The notes: a model not told the origin generated them from the sequence alone. Counted from the first letter of the stretch, positions 22,831 through 34,671 are shown. The stretch: DNA of 64,000 bases from Lentinula raphanica (GCA_027919835.1 JANVFP010000017.1:992001-1056000), one strand, 5' to 3'. Numbers and translations: made by a program.

Positions 22831-23010
22831 TATGTTTCGTCCCACCATGTTCGTCGTCCCACTCTGGATCACCCTCCATCCTCCTCGCATGCGCCAATTC
22901 TCCTCCTGAGGTCTTCGCCGCTCCGACCTCTGTGCGGCCAAACAGGAAGGGACTCGATGATTCAAACGATGGGATTCCGAGTCGTGGCGGGCCTGATGAT
23001 GGAAATCGGG
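22831..23010 (+). pseudogene. Family S relic S1
   Basis: Starts like S2 with ATGTTTCGTC at 22831. A one-base insertion (CTCCATCC versus CTCATCC) shifts the signal-peptide frame, which then stops. The following AAPTSVRPN-RKG-L coding is still recognisable in another frame. The copy ends about 60 codons in, at the duplication junction, so exons 2 and 3 are absent. Confidence 0.8.
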
Positions 23011-23633
23011 ATGAGAGTGGGGGAAATGTATTTCTTTTTTTTTTGCATTCTGTATGTTGTGCTGTTTTGCTTATTTTGGGTATGTAGGACTTTTGCTTTA
23101 GAACAGTGTATACCCTTCAGTGACTTATCCATGAACCTTTTACGCCTACGTCCTACGGAATTGACGATTTTGTATGATTCACCGCCTTTCACGGCTCGGA
23201 ACGTTGAGCGTTGAATTGTTTTATTGTTTCGCTCATAGCGAGTTTTCATCCTCGTCTTCAACAACAGTCCAACGGACTCTTCATATATTCGTGATCAGTG
23301 AGTTACTGATATATGTCCTCAGTTCTCCTCGCGTTCTCTACGATCCTGCATTACACGAGATATCATTGCCACTCATTTTGGCGCTCGCTGAAGGCTACAA
23401 ATCTAACCTCATTTAAGAACCAAGACTCGAGTATGATACTATTCCGGTATTCTGCCTTGAACCTCCTTGAACCCACCCCGACTCCGTCACGATACCTTGA
23501 TATCAGATACTTACCGTTCTATTTTTGCGCGCAAATCCGTTTCAAGGATAAGGCCGCAAAAATCACGGTTATCTTCCTCTTCCTCTCTCTTCCTGAGCTC
23601 TCTTACTCTTCTCTTCCCTTCCAAGGTCCTTTT

Positions 23634-23647
23634 CTCAGAGCTGGTCT
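23634..23647 (+). promoter_or_regulatory. Family S initiator-like box of S2
   Basis: CTCAGAGCTGGTCTC-type box 51 bp upstream of the S2 start. Further upstream is GGCCGCAAAAATC in place of a clear TATA box. S1 has the same pair (box at 22768-22782). Confidence 0.55.
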
Positions 23648-23697
23648 CAACCCCTCACACAACCGTGACAACTCACAAAACCCTCCTTCAATTATCT

Positions 23698-25091
23698 ATG
23701 TTTCGTCTCACCACGTTCGTCGTCCCACTTGGGATCACCCTCATCCTCCTCGCATGCGCCATTTCTCCTGCTGAGGTCTTCGCCGCTCCGACCTCTGTGC
23801 GGCCAAACAAGCGGGGACTCTATGATTCAAGCAATGGGATTCCAAGTCGTCCTGATCGTGATGGTTTGGCATTGTCGACATCGACGCCAGTGGTGCGCGC
23901 TGGATATCGTCCAGTCCAAGTCTATGACCATCACCCGACTTCTTCCGATTCGTCTTCCACTCCTTCCACTCCTTCTGACACTGACACTGGCGCTGGCGCT
24001 GGTGCTCGGGACGATCATGATGGAGATTTCGAGAATTCGAGCGCTGGCCAAGCAGACAAGCGGGAGCTGCTCGTCTCCGTTCCGTTCCTCGACAGTCCTA
24101 GTCCGGTCATTGTACATCCGCGTCAAGAGAATGATCCACGTGTGAGTCTTGTGAAGCCATACTATCGTAAATCTATGATTGATGATTGTTTCTGTTTCCT
24201 AACGATCACATGCAGCATCTAGCCGAACTCAATGTCAGCCCTTCTTCTCTCAACCTCTCTTTCATCCAGGTCGTATTCTGACGAATTCATTCTTTCTGGT
24301 AACAGGAAATGATGGAATCCAAAACGACAAAGCTGTCCAAGGGAGCGGAACAGATGGAAATATTGCATAAGGCATTCATTGAATGGGGCAAGAACGATTT
24401 ACTTTCAAAGAACTCCGACTACATCGATTATGTGCTGGCGTTTTGTGCATTGACCATCGGACCAACGAGGAAATGGCTTCAAGAGGCCAGACAGCTCCAC
24501 AAGGATTACCAGGAGGGTCGAACAGTACTTAAACCGACAATGGACACTTTCATAGGGATGATCAGCATATGTGAAGAACAAAAAAAGTTGCATCCAAAAA
24601 CGCATGAGGATGTAGTGCGCAAACTCGGCCTGCGGGAAGCCCAATCTGCATCCCGGAATGGCCAATCCGCCCACCAGGATGACCAACCTGCCCAACCTGC
24701 CCACCGGGATGACCACTCTCCCCAGGCTGGCCAATCTGTTCACCGGGATAGCGAGCCTGCCCAACCTGCCCACTGGGATCGCCAAACCACCCAGGAAAGC
24801 CAACCTGCCCAACCTGCCCACCGGAATGACCTCTCTCCCCACGCTAGCCAATCTGCTCACCGGGATAGCGAGCCTGCACAACCTGCCTACCGGGATGGCC
24901 AAACCACACAGGAAAGCCAGTCTGCCCAACCTCCCCACCAGGATAGCCAATCTGCTCACCGAGATGGCCAACCTGCGGGCCATCAGAATGGCCAATCGCC
25001 CCTCCAGAATATTGAATCTGTCCTCCGGGATGGCCACCCGTGGACCCACCAGGACAGCCAATGTGCCAACCAAGACGGCCATTCTTGTTGA
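23698..25091 (+). CDS. Family S member S2, secreted protein with repetitive tail
   Basis: Exons 23698-24141, 24216-24233 and 24306-25091 give 415 residues. Residues 1-30 form a signal peptide (FVVPLGITLILLACAIS, cleavage near VFAA/PTSV). The spacer is Ser/Thr/Asp-rich, with a dibasic QADKR site that Kex2 could cut. Exon 2 is an 18-bp microexon. Exon 3 carries the helical two-cysteine block: AFCALTIGPTRKWLQEARQL to ISICEEQ, with 41 residues between the cysteines. Unlike other members it then has about 150 residues of His/Gln/Asp/Pro-rich repeats. Predicted extracellular; function unknown. Confidence 0.75.
24640..25088 (+). repeat. In-frame degenerate repeats encoding AHRDxQPAQP-like units
   Basis: The tail of S2 is built from 15- and 30-bp-related units such as CAACCTGCCCAACCTGCCCA and ACCGGGATGGCCAA. 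They encode QPAQPAHRDD, QSVHRDSEPAQPAH and similar. The periodic composition also leaves the opposite strand open for 225 codons, which is a by-product and not a gene. Confidence 0.8.
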
Positions 25092-25944
25092 AGATATGCA
25101 GGGAAATCCTGATTCATCATCTTTCCTTCTTCTCTTCGTCGCTTCGTGTTGACCTGCTTATACTTTTAACGTTGGACAGTCATGTTCTCCTCGTCCGACG
25201 GTTTATGATTTTTACTTTCACTTTAACTTTAACTTCTATCTTTTTTCCGAATATTTATTCTGTCACAGCGTTTTCACTGCACTCAGTTGAACTAGGTTGA
25301 ACTTCTTCAATCGTATAGTACTACCGTCGCTCAATACTCGATGTGGCACTTTCTCCGTCGAATCTACAGGCCCACCGGAATTAGTACTGACAGAGAGTTT
25401 GGTTCGAGATGTATAAGGATGTATATCTAGGAATCAGAATCCTAATCAATTTTCGATGGACTCCCGGGCCAGTCTTCGAACGTCCTCAATGGCTCTACTC
25501 CAGTAGATCCTCTGTTTCAATGTGGCATACATTTTTGATATCTTGGTACTATTACATCGAAGCTGAGTACTGCTTATTCGTGAATCGAGTATTAGCTCAC
25601 TGGGCTGTGCCAAATTCCAATCATCATCGGATCCGTTCCCTTCCGTTCCCCGTACTCTCCTCGGACTCCACCAGCTGGTTGATATGATGCCTCGAAGGCT
25701 ATGAACCGTTACCCACCTGGCAACATATATAGGACTTGAGCACCTCATGACATCACATCAAAAATTGGGAGAAACTTTTCATCAAGCCACAAAAATCAGC
25801 AAAAATCACGCCTCCACTTTCGCCTACTTTCGCTCCCTCGGGCCTCCAAAGTCCTCCAATTAACCTCCAACAAGTTAGAGCTGATCTCAACTTTCTCAAC
25901 TTCAAGTCCCCCCACAACAATCGAAAACCTTCCTTCGATCATCT
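25092..25944. other. Spacer between S2 and S3 with the S3 promoter
   Basis: The 3' UTR of S2 and then the S3 upstream region. The initiator-like box here is TTAGAGCTGATCTC at 25875-25888, with CCACAAAAATCAGCAAAAAT upstream instead of CATAAAA. No coding frame is supported. Confidence 0.5.
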
Positions 25945-26760
25945 ATGACTCTTCGTCTCACTGTGCTCGTTGTCCCACTTGGATTCATCTTCATTCTTCT
26001 CGTATCTGCCATTTCTTCTGCCGAGGTTCTTGCTGCTCCAACCTCCGTGCGGCCAACAATTTCGAACGATGGTCTTCTGAACCATCGAGACAGCTCGGTG
26101 CCAGTGGTTAGATCTGGATATTGTCAAGTCTATGACCATGACCCTTCTTCTCCTCCCACCCCTTCTACCACCGGTAATGCTGGTCATGGTGGTGATGATG
26201 GTTTCGAAGAGTTGGCTGGGAGTCACAACGCTGCCGAGCGACTGAAGAGGAGCGAGATATCTTGCGGGACATTTTCCAACAGTCTTCCAATTATACATGC
26301 GCGTCAAAATGGTGTGCCAGTAGTAAGTACCAGTCTGGTCATAAAACCATGCCACCGTCAATTAATGACTCTTCACATGCAGCATAAACTCACAGATGAA
26401 ATGAACGAAGTCAGCCCTTTTTCTACCTCTCTTTCGCCTATGCCGCTATTGACCCATTGAATTGTTCGGGGACAGAAAACCCTAGATGGTATTAGGAAAA
26501 GGTCGGGCGAACTACAACCCAAGATTGCTAGATTGTATCGACTCGCAGAGACGATGTCCAGCTCGAAGTGGGAGCGCAAAGCTTTGGAGTTTTGTGACAG
26601 ATACTTTGTACGGATTCACCAGCTCCGTATAGATGCCAGAAATCTTCGTGATGTATATCCGGCGGCTCGAGAAACAACCGACTCGGTCATAGATGACTTG
26701 AAGATACTGGATGAGGAATGTGAATATATCTTGACTAGAAGGCGAAACAGGAATTCGTAG
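25945..26760 (+). CDS. Family S member S3, secreted two-cysteine helical protein
   Basis: Exons 25945-26322, 26383-26409 (27-bp microexon HKLTDEMNE) and 26476-26760 encode 229 residues. The signal peptide VLVVPLGFIFILLVSAIS ends near VLAA/PTSV. The spacer contains RSGYCQVYDHD, Pro/Ser/Gly-rich sequence and a dibasic RLKR site. Exon 3 is a helical block with LEFCDRYFVRIHQLRIDARN to ILDEECEY, 41 residues between cysteines, ending RRNRNS. Intron 2 starts GTCAGCCC, as in most members. The upstream AGAGCTGATCTC box and whole design match S2 and S4. No known domain recognised; extracellular location is inferred. Confidence 0.78.
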
Positions 26761-27047
26761 GATGTGGACTCGTAGTTGGCAAAGGTTGGATGACTGCAGC
26801 AGTGTATAATAATACAGATAATAGAGCTCAAGCCTCAATGATAGTATCGGGATAGTATCTGATAGTATATTGGTTGTTCCAGTCTCGAGTCTGATCTGAT
26901 GCCGGATCAAAACATCCAGTGCGGCTGCTGCAAAAATCTTCTCTTAACGACATCCTCTCCCTTCAACAAGCTACATAGAGCTGGTCTCAACTTTCCTCAC
27001 AATAACCGCCAATTTCAGCTTCGTCGTTCGAACCTCGAGTTTCATCT

Positions 27048-28009
27048 ATGATTCGTCTTAGCCTTACAGCCGGTGTGCTCATCCTCCCACTCGAAATCAT
27101 CTTCGTCCTTCAACTCGTATCTGCCAATTCTCGCAATACCCAGGTCTTCGCTGCTCCAACCTCCGTGCGACCACATAAGATGGAATATGATTCGAGCGAT
27201 GGTCCTCCAACTCGTTTTTTCGATGCTTCGAGGCCAGCGGTGCCAGTGGTTGACGATAGAGCTGGATATTTTGAAGTTTTTTCTGTGCGGCCAAATCAGA
27301 TGGGTTATGATTCGAGTGATGCCAGTTTTCCGAGTCGTTCTGATGGTTTGGGACTGTCAATGTCAGCGGTTAGAGCTGGATATTGTCAAGTCCATTGGCA
27401 TAGCCATAATCATAATGGAGATTCGGATAGCTTCGCGGCCCATTCAGAGAAACGCGAGGAGGTTTTCCATACGCTCGTCGACAGTCATCCGATTATACGT
27501 GCGCGCAGAGTAATTTCACCGGTAGTAAGTTTCTTCAGTTTCGTGAAGCCGTCATTAGTAACGAATATGACTCGTCCAATCTAGCATAAACTCACTGACG
27601 AGATGGACGAAGTCAGCCCTGTTTCCCTCTCCCTTTCGTCTACTCTGTAAACTCATCGATCTTTCGGAAACAGAAAACCCTACACAACATCACGGCAAGG
27701 GGCAGCGAGCTAAATCACGAAGTGATTGAAATGGAGCTTCTCCGAATGGGCCAACCAGAGAACTCGGAAGATTGGAACCAAGCGATCTCTGAATTTTGTG
27801 AAGATCACTTTGCACCGATGCATCAACTCCTCTTGGATGCAAGAAGACTTCGCGGCGTATATCCGGCGGGTCGAGAAAGGATAGACGACATAGTTGACAC
27901 TTTTAGAAAAGTGAATGAGGAATGCAAACAACTCAAATCGTCTCGAGAGGGAACTACTTCATACGGTATGCGTCTATCCACTGCGCTTGAATGGCACAAA
28001 GCTGGATGA
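27048..28009 (+). CDS. Family S member S4, with duplicated spacer module
   Basis: Exons 27048-27524, 27585-27611 and 27674-28009 encode 279 residues. The signal peptide (ILPLEIIFVLQLVSA) ends near VFAA/PTSV. The spacer holds two copies of one module, SVRPHKMEYDSSDG...RAGYFEVF and SVRPNQMGYDSSDA...RAGYCQVH, an internal duplication not seen in S2 or S3. A dibasic SEKREE site follows. The microexon reads HKLTDEMDE. Exon 3 has SEFCEDHFAPMHQLLLDARR to KVNEECKQ with 41 residues between cysteines, then a basic tail. The box TAGAGCTGGTCTC is at 26975-26988, about 60 bp upstream of the start. Predicted secreted; function unknown. Confidence 0.77.
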
Positions 28010-28260
28010 CCCGAGCTAGAGCATAAAGATATCATTGCGACATGATCTCTCTGATTCGATATACATACGCAGCCATGGCGAGTCAATTCTTGCGTTCCTG
28101 CGTTACGCTGTGAGGATGATACGCATATATCATCGCAGTTGCATGGTACGACGCTGTCACGTTTAGCCTCCGCTCAACTCTCACACCTTCTCCCTCAGTA
28201 TACTCACGAGGCAAAAACCAGATTGATCGACCATCCAGAAGTTCAAGGAGAATTACACTC

Positions 28261-29123
28261 ATGCCGCATGCGCATAGTGCGCATTCGCACACGGACTTTC
28301 CTTCGCCTGTAGGTTCGTGCCGAATCGAACAATTTCTACGCGACCAAAGGCGGTCAGTGACCACTGGCTGTCACCACTGCCCGTCGATAATCATTTTCGC
28401 TTTTCTTGCGTCCATTCTTTCTCCTAAGGGAGTCTTCGCTGCTCCGACCGCCGTCAACAGAATGGGACTCAATCTTTCGAGTCCTTCTACCGCCCGTGGT
28501 TTACCGGGATTGATGTTGCTCGCCAGGACCGGAGCAGGATATTACCAGGTCGATGTTCCCTCTTTTTCTCCTTCTGCCACCGATGCTGTTATCCGTGGCG
28601 ATCCTGGCGAAGAGGGTATTAGCGGCGTTGAAATTTTCAACCCTCTCCTCAAGAATCATGCGACCACACACGAGCGTAGACCTCAATGACCAGTAAGTTC
28701 AAGAGCTCTCTGAATCCATGCCAATTGCCGATCAAGATTATTCATTGCACAGGACTCAAAACCGCGGAGAATGACATGAACAAAGTTAGCCCTCTTCCCT
28801 ATCTTTCTTTCTGTCCTTTCGTTGAGTTGAGTATGTATCTGAACAGCAAGACCTAGCACGTATCGAAAGAACGGCAAGTTCGCTGCAAACGGACATGAAC
28901 GATACTCGTCATACGTTGTATTTGGAGATGTCCGAGGACGACCCAGATGCGGTTGTTTGTGAACGGTACTTCGAGCGGATCCAGGATACTCTTGCAGAGG
29001 CCAGAAAACTACGCGCACACGGTGTATCCCGCCGGTCGAAAAAGATTTGACGCCGTCATAGATACGTACAGCGGTGAGCAGAGGAAGTGTAAGGAACTTT
29101 TGACTACGCTGGACATGATATAA
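28261..29123 (+). pseudogene. Family S relic S5
   Basis: The signal-peptide tail (IIIFAFLASILSPKGVFAAPTA) and spacer (GAGYYQVD) are recognisable, but the normal start is gone. A TGA replaces a sense codon just before the intron 1 donor (HERRPQ, stop, PV). Exon 2 (ENDMNK) and intron 2 donor GTTAGC remain. Exon 3 has VVCERYFERIQDTLAEARKL, then a one-base shift, after which VYPAGRKRFDAVIDTYSGEQ and RKCKELL continue in another frame to TAA at 29121-29123. At least two independent lesions mean it is dead. Confidence 0.8.
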
Positions 29124-31662
29124 CATCACGTACTCAGTATAGTTGACAGTTGTATAAGGATCGGGGACTATGTACAAACAGGAGTTTTTCGAATCATGTC
29201 CATAATTGATTTCCGGATTATACCAGTTTAATAACGATGCTGTTGGTTGAGAGAATTATCTCTGCCTTTCGATTGAGCGAGGTTGAACTGGGGTTGACGT
29301 TGAACGTTGAATGTTTTTGATCAAGCAACTTTCAATTTGCTCAAGCTTTGTCGCTCTGGCTCTGAAATTCTCACGCTCTCTACACCTGTCAGCCATCTTG
29401 AACGTCATCCGACTCAACACTTCGCTTTCCTCTACCAGAGTCTACCACCTTCTACGACTAGCTGGGTCTCTTTGATAGTGGTGGTCACATTAAGAATAGT
29501 GCAGAGAGAACAAATTTGAACATGTAGTACGTTTTGATTGAGTTATACTCCTCACACCAAACCATTGAACGAACTCCACTAGTGTCAAAGTGACGGTATT
29601 CAAGAGCTTAGAGAAGGGCCAGTAGTTAGCTCTTCTCACAGAGGCTCTCTACCATACATGATCGATGTCAATATTCCACAACACGATAACCTGGCTAGCT
29701 CAAGAAGAAGAAATCGTTCTTGGATAAACGAGAGAACCCGGTCAATCGACCCCTAACGATTCCAAAGTATCTGGAGCTGATCGTCCTCTGATATCGATCT
29801 CCCATGGTTTCGACGTACTGCTGCAGTCAGGCTAGCGAATATAGCTGCATACCTCGAGCACGTTGGCAACGCTCCCGGAGCAGATTCCTCCTCGTACTCT
29901 GTCAACCACTGGGCTAGCACCGGTTTTCCAGATCCCTCCATGTCGAAACAATGGACCTCCTCCCCGCCTCCACCGCCACCGTATCAGATGCTGAAAATGC
30001 TCTTGCGCTGAGTCCAACATATCGGTCCTATCAACATCTCGAGACTCTCTTGTTCAATGTGCTCTTCCTACAAGCTATTCGTGCATCACACTTGCTACAA
30101 AACCGGAACCCATGTCTAAATACAAGGACCAGAATATCTGCGCACCTTCGGCGGTCTTCAACTGTCTTCCTCCTCCTTCAAAGCTGAGCCTCATCATTCG
30201 ATGATCCTTCCACCTGCGTGCATTTTTGGAAGGTTTCCTGTGGTTCTATGCACCTCCACCTCAATTGGAAACGCAAGCAACCTTTCGAGTCCTTCCACGA
30301 CGACGATATCAATGACTCGGCCGCTGGATATGCTTCCTGAGGACGATGAGGATTTTTTCTATGATCTTAGGAGTGAGGTTGACGATGATGAAAGCGTGTA
30401 TCATGTCTCGATGAAAAGGATGACACAATGACCAGGTTCAGGTGCAGATTCTCCGACGAGGTGATCACTCTTGACTGTTACCACTCATCGATCTCGAAGA
30501 CTCATGCACCAGTGAACTCTTCGTTCTTTCTAGGCTCTCGGATCGCAATTCAGATATGTTTTTACCTATCATAAGATCACCTCGAAGAAAGGATACGACT
30601 CGGGAGCTTGGCCTTTCAACGATGGGAATATACCCATACACTCGAGGACAAGGATACCCAGGTCCAAGCAATGAAGCGTGCGTTGTCCTTATTCACTGAT
30701 CCATCCACCCTACGTAACCCTCTCAAAGTCTTCAGCTGTTTGAGATGAGCTTCGAGCTTCAACGTCCAAAGTCCGAAGGTTCAAACTCTAGCTTCAAAGC
30801 CAAACCCCCCGTCACCCACTTCAAAACACATCAAAACCCTCGACGGTCAAAATTACGAAGACCCGCTCAGAAACGATCCCCTCCAAACCACGTCCTCCGA
30901 TCAAAACAGCCTTGGTCAATACAAAGAAATACCTCCAATCCTCGATATGGACTGTCTTGCACTCCATGTATGTCACTTTCCTAGCAGATTTGAACTACGG
31001 ATCTGAAGGAGGAGCTCCTGTTCATCCCTCGATCCTCAAGGCTCAACATCAACAGCAATCAACGACGCCATTCGGTCATACCGAAGAATCAAGATGAACG
31101 ATGGTCTGAGGTTATTCAGCCTCTAAGTATGTCTGCACAGGACTCGAGGAGATTGGAGATATACAGGGAACTAGATGTCGGTGCCATCGGCGCCTCAATT
31201 GGGCGCAACAGGGCGCCGCCTCAACGAAGTATGTACCACCAGTTCTCGTCTGTCCTCGTCCGTTCGATGATTCTGCATCCCAGCCTTTCATCCCTCAGAA
31301 GACTAGCTCAGAGTCTCAGACTTCATCGTAAATGCTCAGAGGTCCCAAGGCCCAAGACCCAAACGGTAGGTGCCGTCGGAATTGACTATCATCACCCAGG
31401 TTTAAAGGCTCAATAGATCTGTTCAAAGTTGGGCCTACGGAGGCCTACGGATTGAGTACTAAGAGAGACTAAGAGCTGCTAAAGGAGGCTAAAGGCTGCT
31501 AAAGAGATGCTCAGAGGTGCCAAGACCCAAATGGTTGGTAGGTGCCATCGGGATTCATCATGATCATCCAGGTTCAAAGGCTAAATACATCGATAGATCA
31601 TAGCGATATGCCGTCGTATCAACTCGGATCCAAATTTCTGGCTCAGAGTTTCAAGCCAGAAT
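29124..31662. other. Intergenic 2.5 kb between S5 and S6
   Basis: I see no supported gene. Short frames at 29753-30187 (both strands) and 30201-30431 have no recognisable domain or splice chain. TTCGGTCATACCGAA, a short perfect hairpin, is at 31071-31085 and recurs at 33571 and 37110. From about 31360 the sequence belongs to a segmental duplication shared with the S7 and S8 upstream regions. Confidence 0.5.
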
Positions 31663-31710
31663 GCATAAAAAGCCATCCCAACTCCTTCCTCCCTCCTTAG
31701 AGCTGGTCTC
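31663..31710 (+). promoter_or_regulatory. Core promoter of S6
   Basis: CATAAAAAGCC at 31663-31673, then CCTTAGAGCTGGTCTC ending at 31710. The boxes are about 30 bp apart, the usual TATA-to-start distance, so the second box probably contains the transcription start. Confidence 0.65.
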
Positions 31711-31831
31711 CCCACATTCGCAACCTTTCTTGCCTTGCAAACGATCGAAGAAACAACGCCGTTCAACGGAAACTTCTCTACATCCACATCGCATCTACTA
31801 CTCTCCAAATCTTTTCGTTTATTCCCTCGTC

Positions 31832-32550
31832 ATGACACGTTTCACGTTTGCGCTTATTCTCGTCTTTCTCGCGTTGACAATCGCTCCTGAGATCCTTGCT
31901 GCTCCGATCTCTGTGAGGCGCGGTTCGAGAGACGATGGTCTTCTTAGTCGTCGTTTTCAAACCGGGCCTGAGAAGTCGAACGCTACTATTCCTGAACCCA
32001 CGCCGTTCCAGAGGATGACGGATTTTGTGAGTGTATAGGTTGTTTGAAATAGTAGTATCTTCAGCTAATGAGCTTTTCTTTCAGTCTGAGACACTCATGA
32101 CTGCTTCAGAAATGTCAGAGGGTTTCGGGGACGGCGGTTATACAGCGGTTAGATTTAGCCTTGTTTCTGTTCTCCCTCTTTGTGGTTGATGTGATTGTTT
32201 GAGTACAGGAAGCCTTGAAGAAGTTCGCTGAGAAATTCGATAAGTTCAGGAAAGAGCAGTTAGACCTGGCTCTCAAAGCGAATGACAAGGAGAAGGCACA
32301 TGAAGAAATTCTCTCGTTTTGTAAATCGGACAAGCGAGATCTTAACCAGGCCAAATTGGACGCTAAAACACTGTTTGGCATCATTGACCAAAACGAAAAA
32401 CACGTTGCTCAGGCATGCCAGGAACAATATGAGTGGCTCTACAACGAATGTGTTCGTTGGGAATCTGGCAAGGACGGAACATCTGGTGAGGACGGAACAT
32501 CTGGTAAGGACGGAACATCTGGTCAGGACGGAACAAAGAAATCTGGATAG
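31832..32550 (+). CDS. Family S member S6, secreted helical protein
   Basis: Exons 31832-32026, 32085-32147 and 32209-32550 encode 199 residues. The signal peptide TRFTFALILVFLALTIA ends near ILAA/PISV, followed by dibasic VRR and LLSRR sites. Exon 2 has 21 codons. Exon 3 is strongly helical and charged: KKFAEKFDKFRKEQLDLALK, then SFCKSDKRDLNQAKLDAK to LYNEC, 42 residues between the outer cysteines plus an extra Cys. The tail is four units of SGxDGT encoded by an 18-bp repeat at about 32466-32537. Its 3' UTR word (TAGCGAGGTTCAACAAGCC) is shared with S7 and S8. Unknown function, predicted extracellular. Confidence 0.8.
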
Positions 32551-33713
32551 ATGCCATAGTGTAGCGAGGTTCAACAAGCCAAGTTTGTTCGATTCATGTA
32601 TGTACGTGGTTGCAATCCAAGTTAGAAAGCGCTGGTCCGCAATTTTTTCCAGTTGAAGGAATCTCCTGGAATCACTTGACCCTTTCTTCCTTCGTCCTAA
32701 CCATTTCAGATCATATTTTGCAGTTGCTCGGCTGTCACCGCTGTCCTTTTGAATGGAAAGTTTCGACATTTGAAAGATGTACATATCATCTATCTCTTCC
32801 CTTCTCTTCCATCCGTCGCCAACACTTCCGTGACACTTGGCCAATGTTTGGCCTGAATTTGGCTTCGTAAATCGTTACCCAACCGACGCTCTTCGACCTC
32901 GAGATTCACTCAACTTCATAGCTCATCCGCTCGTCAACATGTCAGCCTTTCACGACAATGACTGTACGGTCTGGAACGCTGGATATTGCCGCAGCTAACT
33001 TGAAGGACGATGGCCGTGCTGATCTCATCTCACGAGGAAACCTCCAGTACTATTCCTTCACGTCTGCATACCACCGCGGCTTTTCTTCATCACCCGGGCG
33101 TAGTCTCCCCTAGGCAGACTCTCGCAAGACAAGCTTGCTATGTTAGAACCCGGGCGCAGATCTACAGTCAATGCATTCGGAGAATTCCCTGAGTTCGATC
33201 AGAGTTCGATAGACTTGTCGGAAACGAGACTGTATGGCCTCGTCCAGCGCTGGATAATTCCTCCTCACCAGAGTATGTGATCTATACCCTTCTATACCAC
33301 TTATTATTGTCCGTTCAATTTTTTTCTGCATATCTAGGCCCTTAGACTTTGAATGCCAAGGTTCAAACAGCAGGTTTATGTCGGACATGATCATCGTCAT
33401 CCAGGCTCGGAGACCAAGTCGAGTCGTACCGTGTACATACCATCGTATCATCTCGGATTCCATCCTCTGGCTCAATTGTCAGCCAAGAAGTTAGAACAGC
33501 CAGAGAGGCATAAAGACTACAAGGAATGCTCCCTACATTCAGGGCTCTTGAACATGACCAACATTCCACCTTCGGTCATACCGAAGGATCAAGAATGACA
33601 ACTATATTAGACTAACAGCCTCTAGTACATATATCTGCACAGGAGATCAGAGATTGATAGAAAACTTGATGATGGTGCCATAGGGTGCCATCGGCGCCAC
33701 CATTGGGTGTAAG

Positions 33714-34671
33714 AGGACCCCCGGCAGCCCACCGAAATGTTTGCGCCCTCAGAGGACCCGTGATAACACACCCAAATGTAGTGCACAAATTCGTACAAAA
33801 CACCCCCCGATTTTGGCAAAATCCCGTATACAAGTTCGTACAAAACACCCGCCGATGGCGAGAGGCCGGAGAGATTTTTCGTACAAAAGGGACCCAGATT
33901 TGACGCTAGAAGTCTGGATTTCAGTCAAAGCAATCGTCCGGAGACAGGCAGAGAGCGGTACGCGATGAATATCATGATGATTTGCATGTAATTTCGCTAA
34001 CTTAGACAACGTTTAGGACCATTGAGGGAGGGTAGGGAAGGTTTCGGAAAAAAATTGGCGAAAACTAGAGGGCGTACACAAGTTCGTACAAAATGACCCC
34101 AAAAATTTGGTGCCAGGTTCGTACAAAACAGGCCAGTTTGAGGCCATTTTTGTGTATGACATCTGGGTGTATTATCACGGGTCCTGCCCTCAGATGGTCA
34201 TTTTTACCCGAACGAAAAATCAGCTCAAAATCGCCATTTTTACCCGAATTTGACCCAGGGGTTGCAAGAGACCCCATTTTTACCCTAATTTTGGTCCCAG
34301 ACAGAGAAAATTTCGAAAAATGAGCACGAACAATAATATAGTGAGGATAGGAGCACAATATCTATGAGATGTGCTCATATTCCTACAAAAGTCATGCCTA
34401 GAACATTACTGATATTGCGAAGAGGTTATAGTGACTACTATTTCTCCGCCTGGGACCTAGGGTGCATGGATCGAACCTTCGACCTAGCACCATTTTTACA
34501 CGAACGTACAGTCAGAGCACTCCAAAACCCTCATTTTTACCCGAACTTAGGCGCGGAGATTTCAAAATTTTTGGGCCATTTTTACCCGAACTGGGCGCTG
34601 ACTTTGTCTCAAGAAACCCCCCATTTTTACCCGAACGCGAACAGGGATTTTGGTGGGCTGCCGGGGGTCCT
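33714..34671. mobile_element. 958-bp non-autonomous hAT-like element
   Basis: The ends are AGGACCCCCGGCAGCCCACC and its exact complement (20 bp perfect). They are flanked by the 8-bp direct repeat GGTGTAAG at 33706-33713 and 34672-34679. An 8-bp target duplication is the hAT signature. Inside are many copies of two short words: GTTCGTACAAAA (about five, mostly in the left half) and CATTTTTACCCGAA (at least six, mainly in the right half). Such subterminal repeats commonly bind the transposase. No transposase frame is present. The matching position in the paralogous copy near 37245 lacks the element. Confidence 0.88.

Larger units (their letters stand above)
22330..23697 (+). repeat. Tandem duplication of phosphotransferase 3' UTR plus family S 5' region
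   Basis: A unit of about 700 bp occurs twice: 22330-23010 and 23040-23850. Each starts with the EPT1 3' UTR (GGGTATGTAGGACTTTTGCT at 22373 and 23069, then TAGAACAGTGTATACCCT). It continues through CTCCTCGCGTTCTCTAC and TTGATATCAGATACTTACCG to the AGAGCTGGTCTC box and the signal-peptide region of S1 and S2. The junction near 23010-23040 fuses the broken S1 to a second copy of the EPT1 3' UTR. Confidence 0.8.
31360..33600 (+). repeat. Segmental duplication containing S6 (partner 35080-37150)
   Basis: About 2.1 kb spanning upstream, gene and downstream sequence is near-identical to 35080-37150 around S7. Examples are the block from TTCAGAGCTGG-type promoter to the ATG, both introns, and the downstream stretch GTCGGACATGATCATCGTCA. 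S8 has a more diverged version of the promoter half. Non-coding parts are as similar as exons, so the event is recent. Confidence 0.85.

Noticed and set aside
24405..25082. 225-codon open frame on the minus strand, rich in VGRLAILVGRLG
   Set aside because: It is the antisense of the repetitive tail of S2. The 15-bp periodicity keeps all three-base phases open, and there is no promoter, start context or domain.
29753..30431. Cluster of short frames on both strands between S5 and S6
   Set aside because: No conserved motif, no family S or T similarity and no plausible exon chain.
34197..34640. Repeated CATTTTTACCCGAA read as a CRISPR or satellite array
   Set aside because: Spacing is irregular and the words lie inside a hAT-like element with defined ends, which explains them as subterminal repeats.
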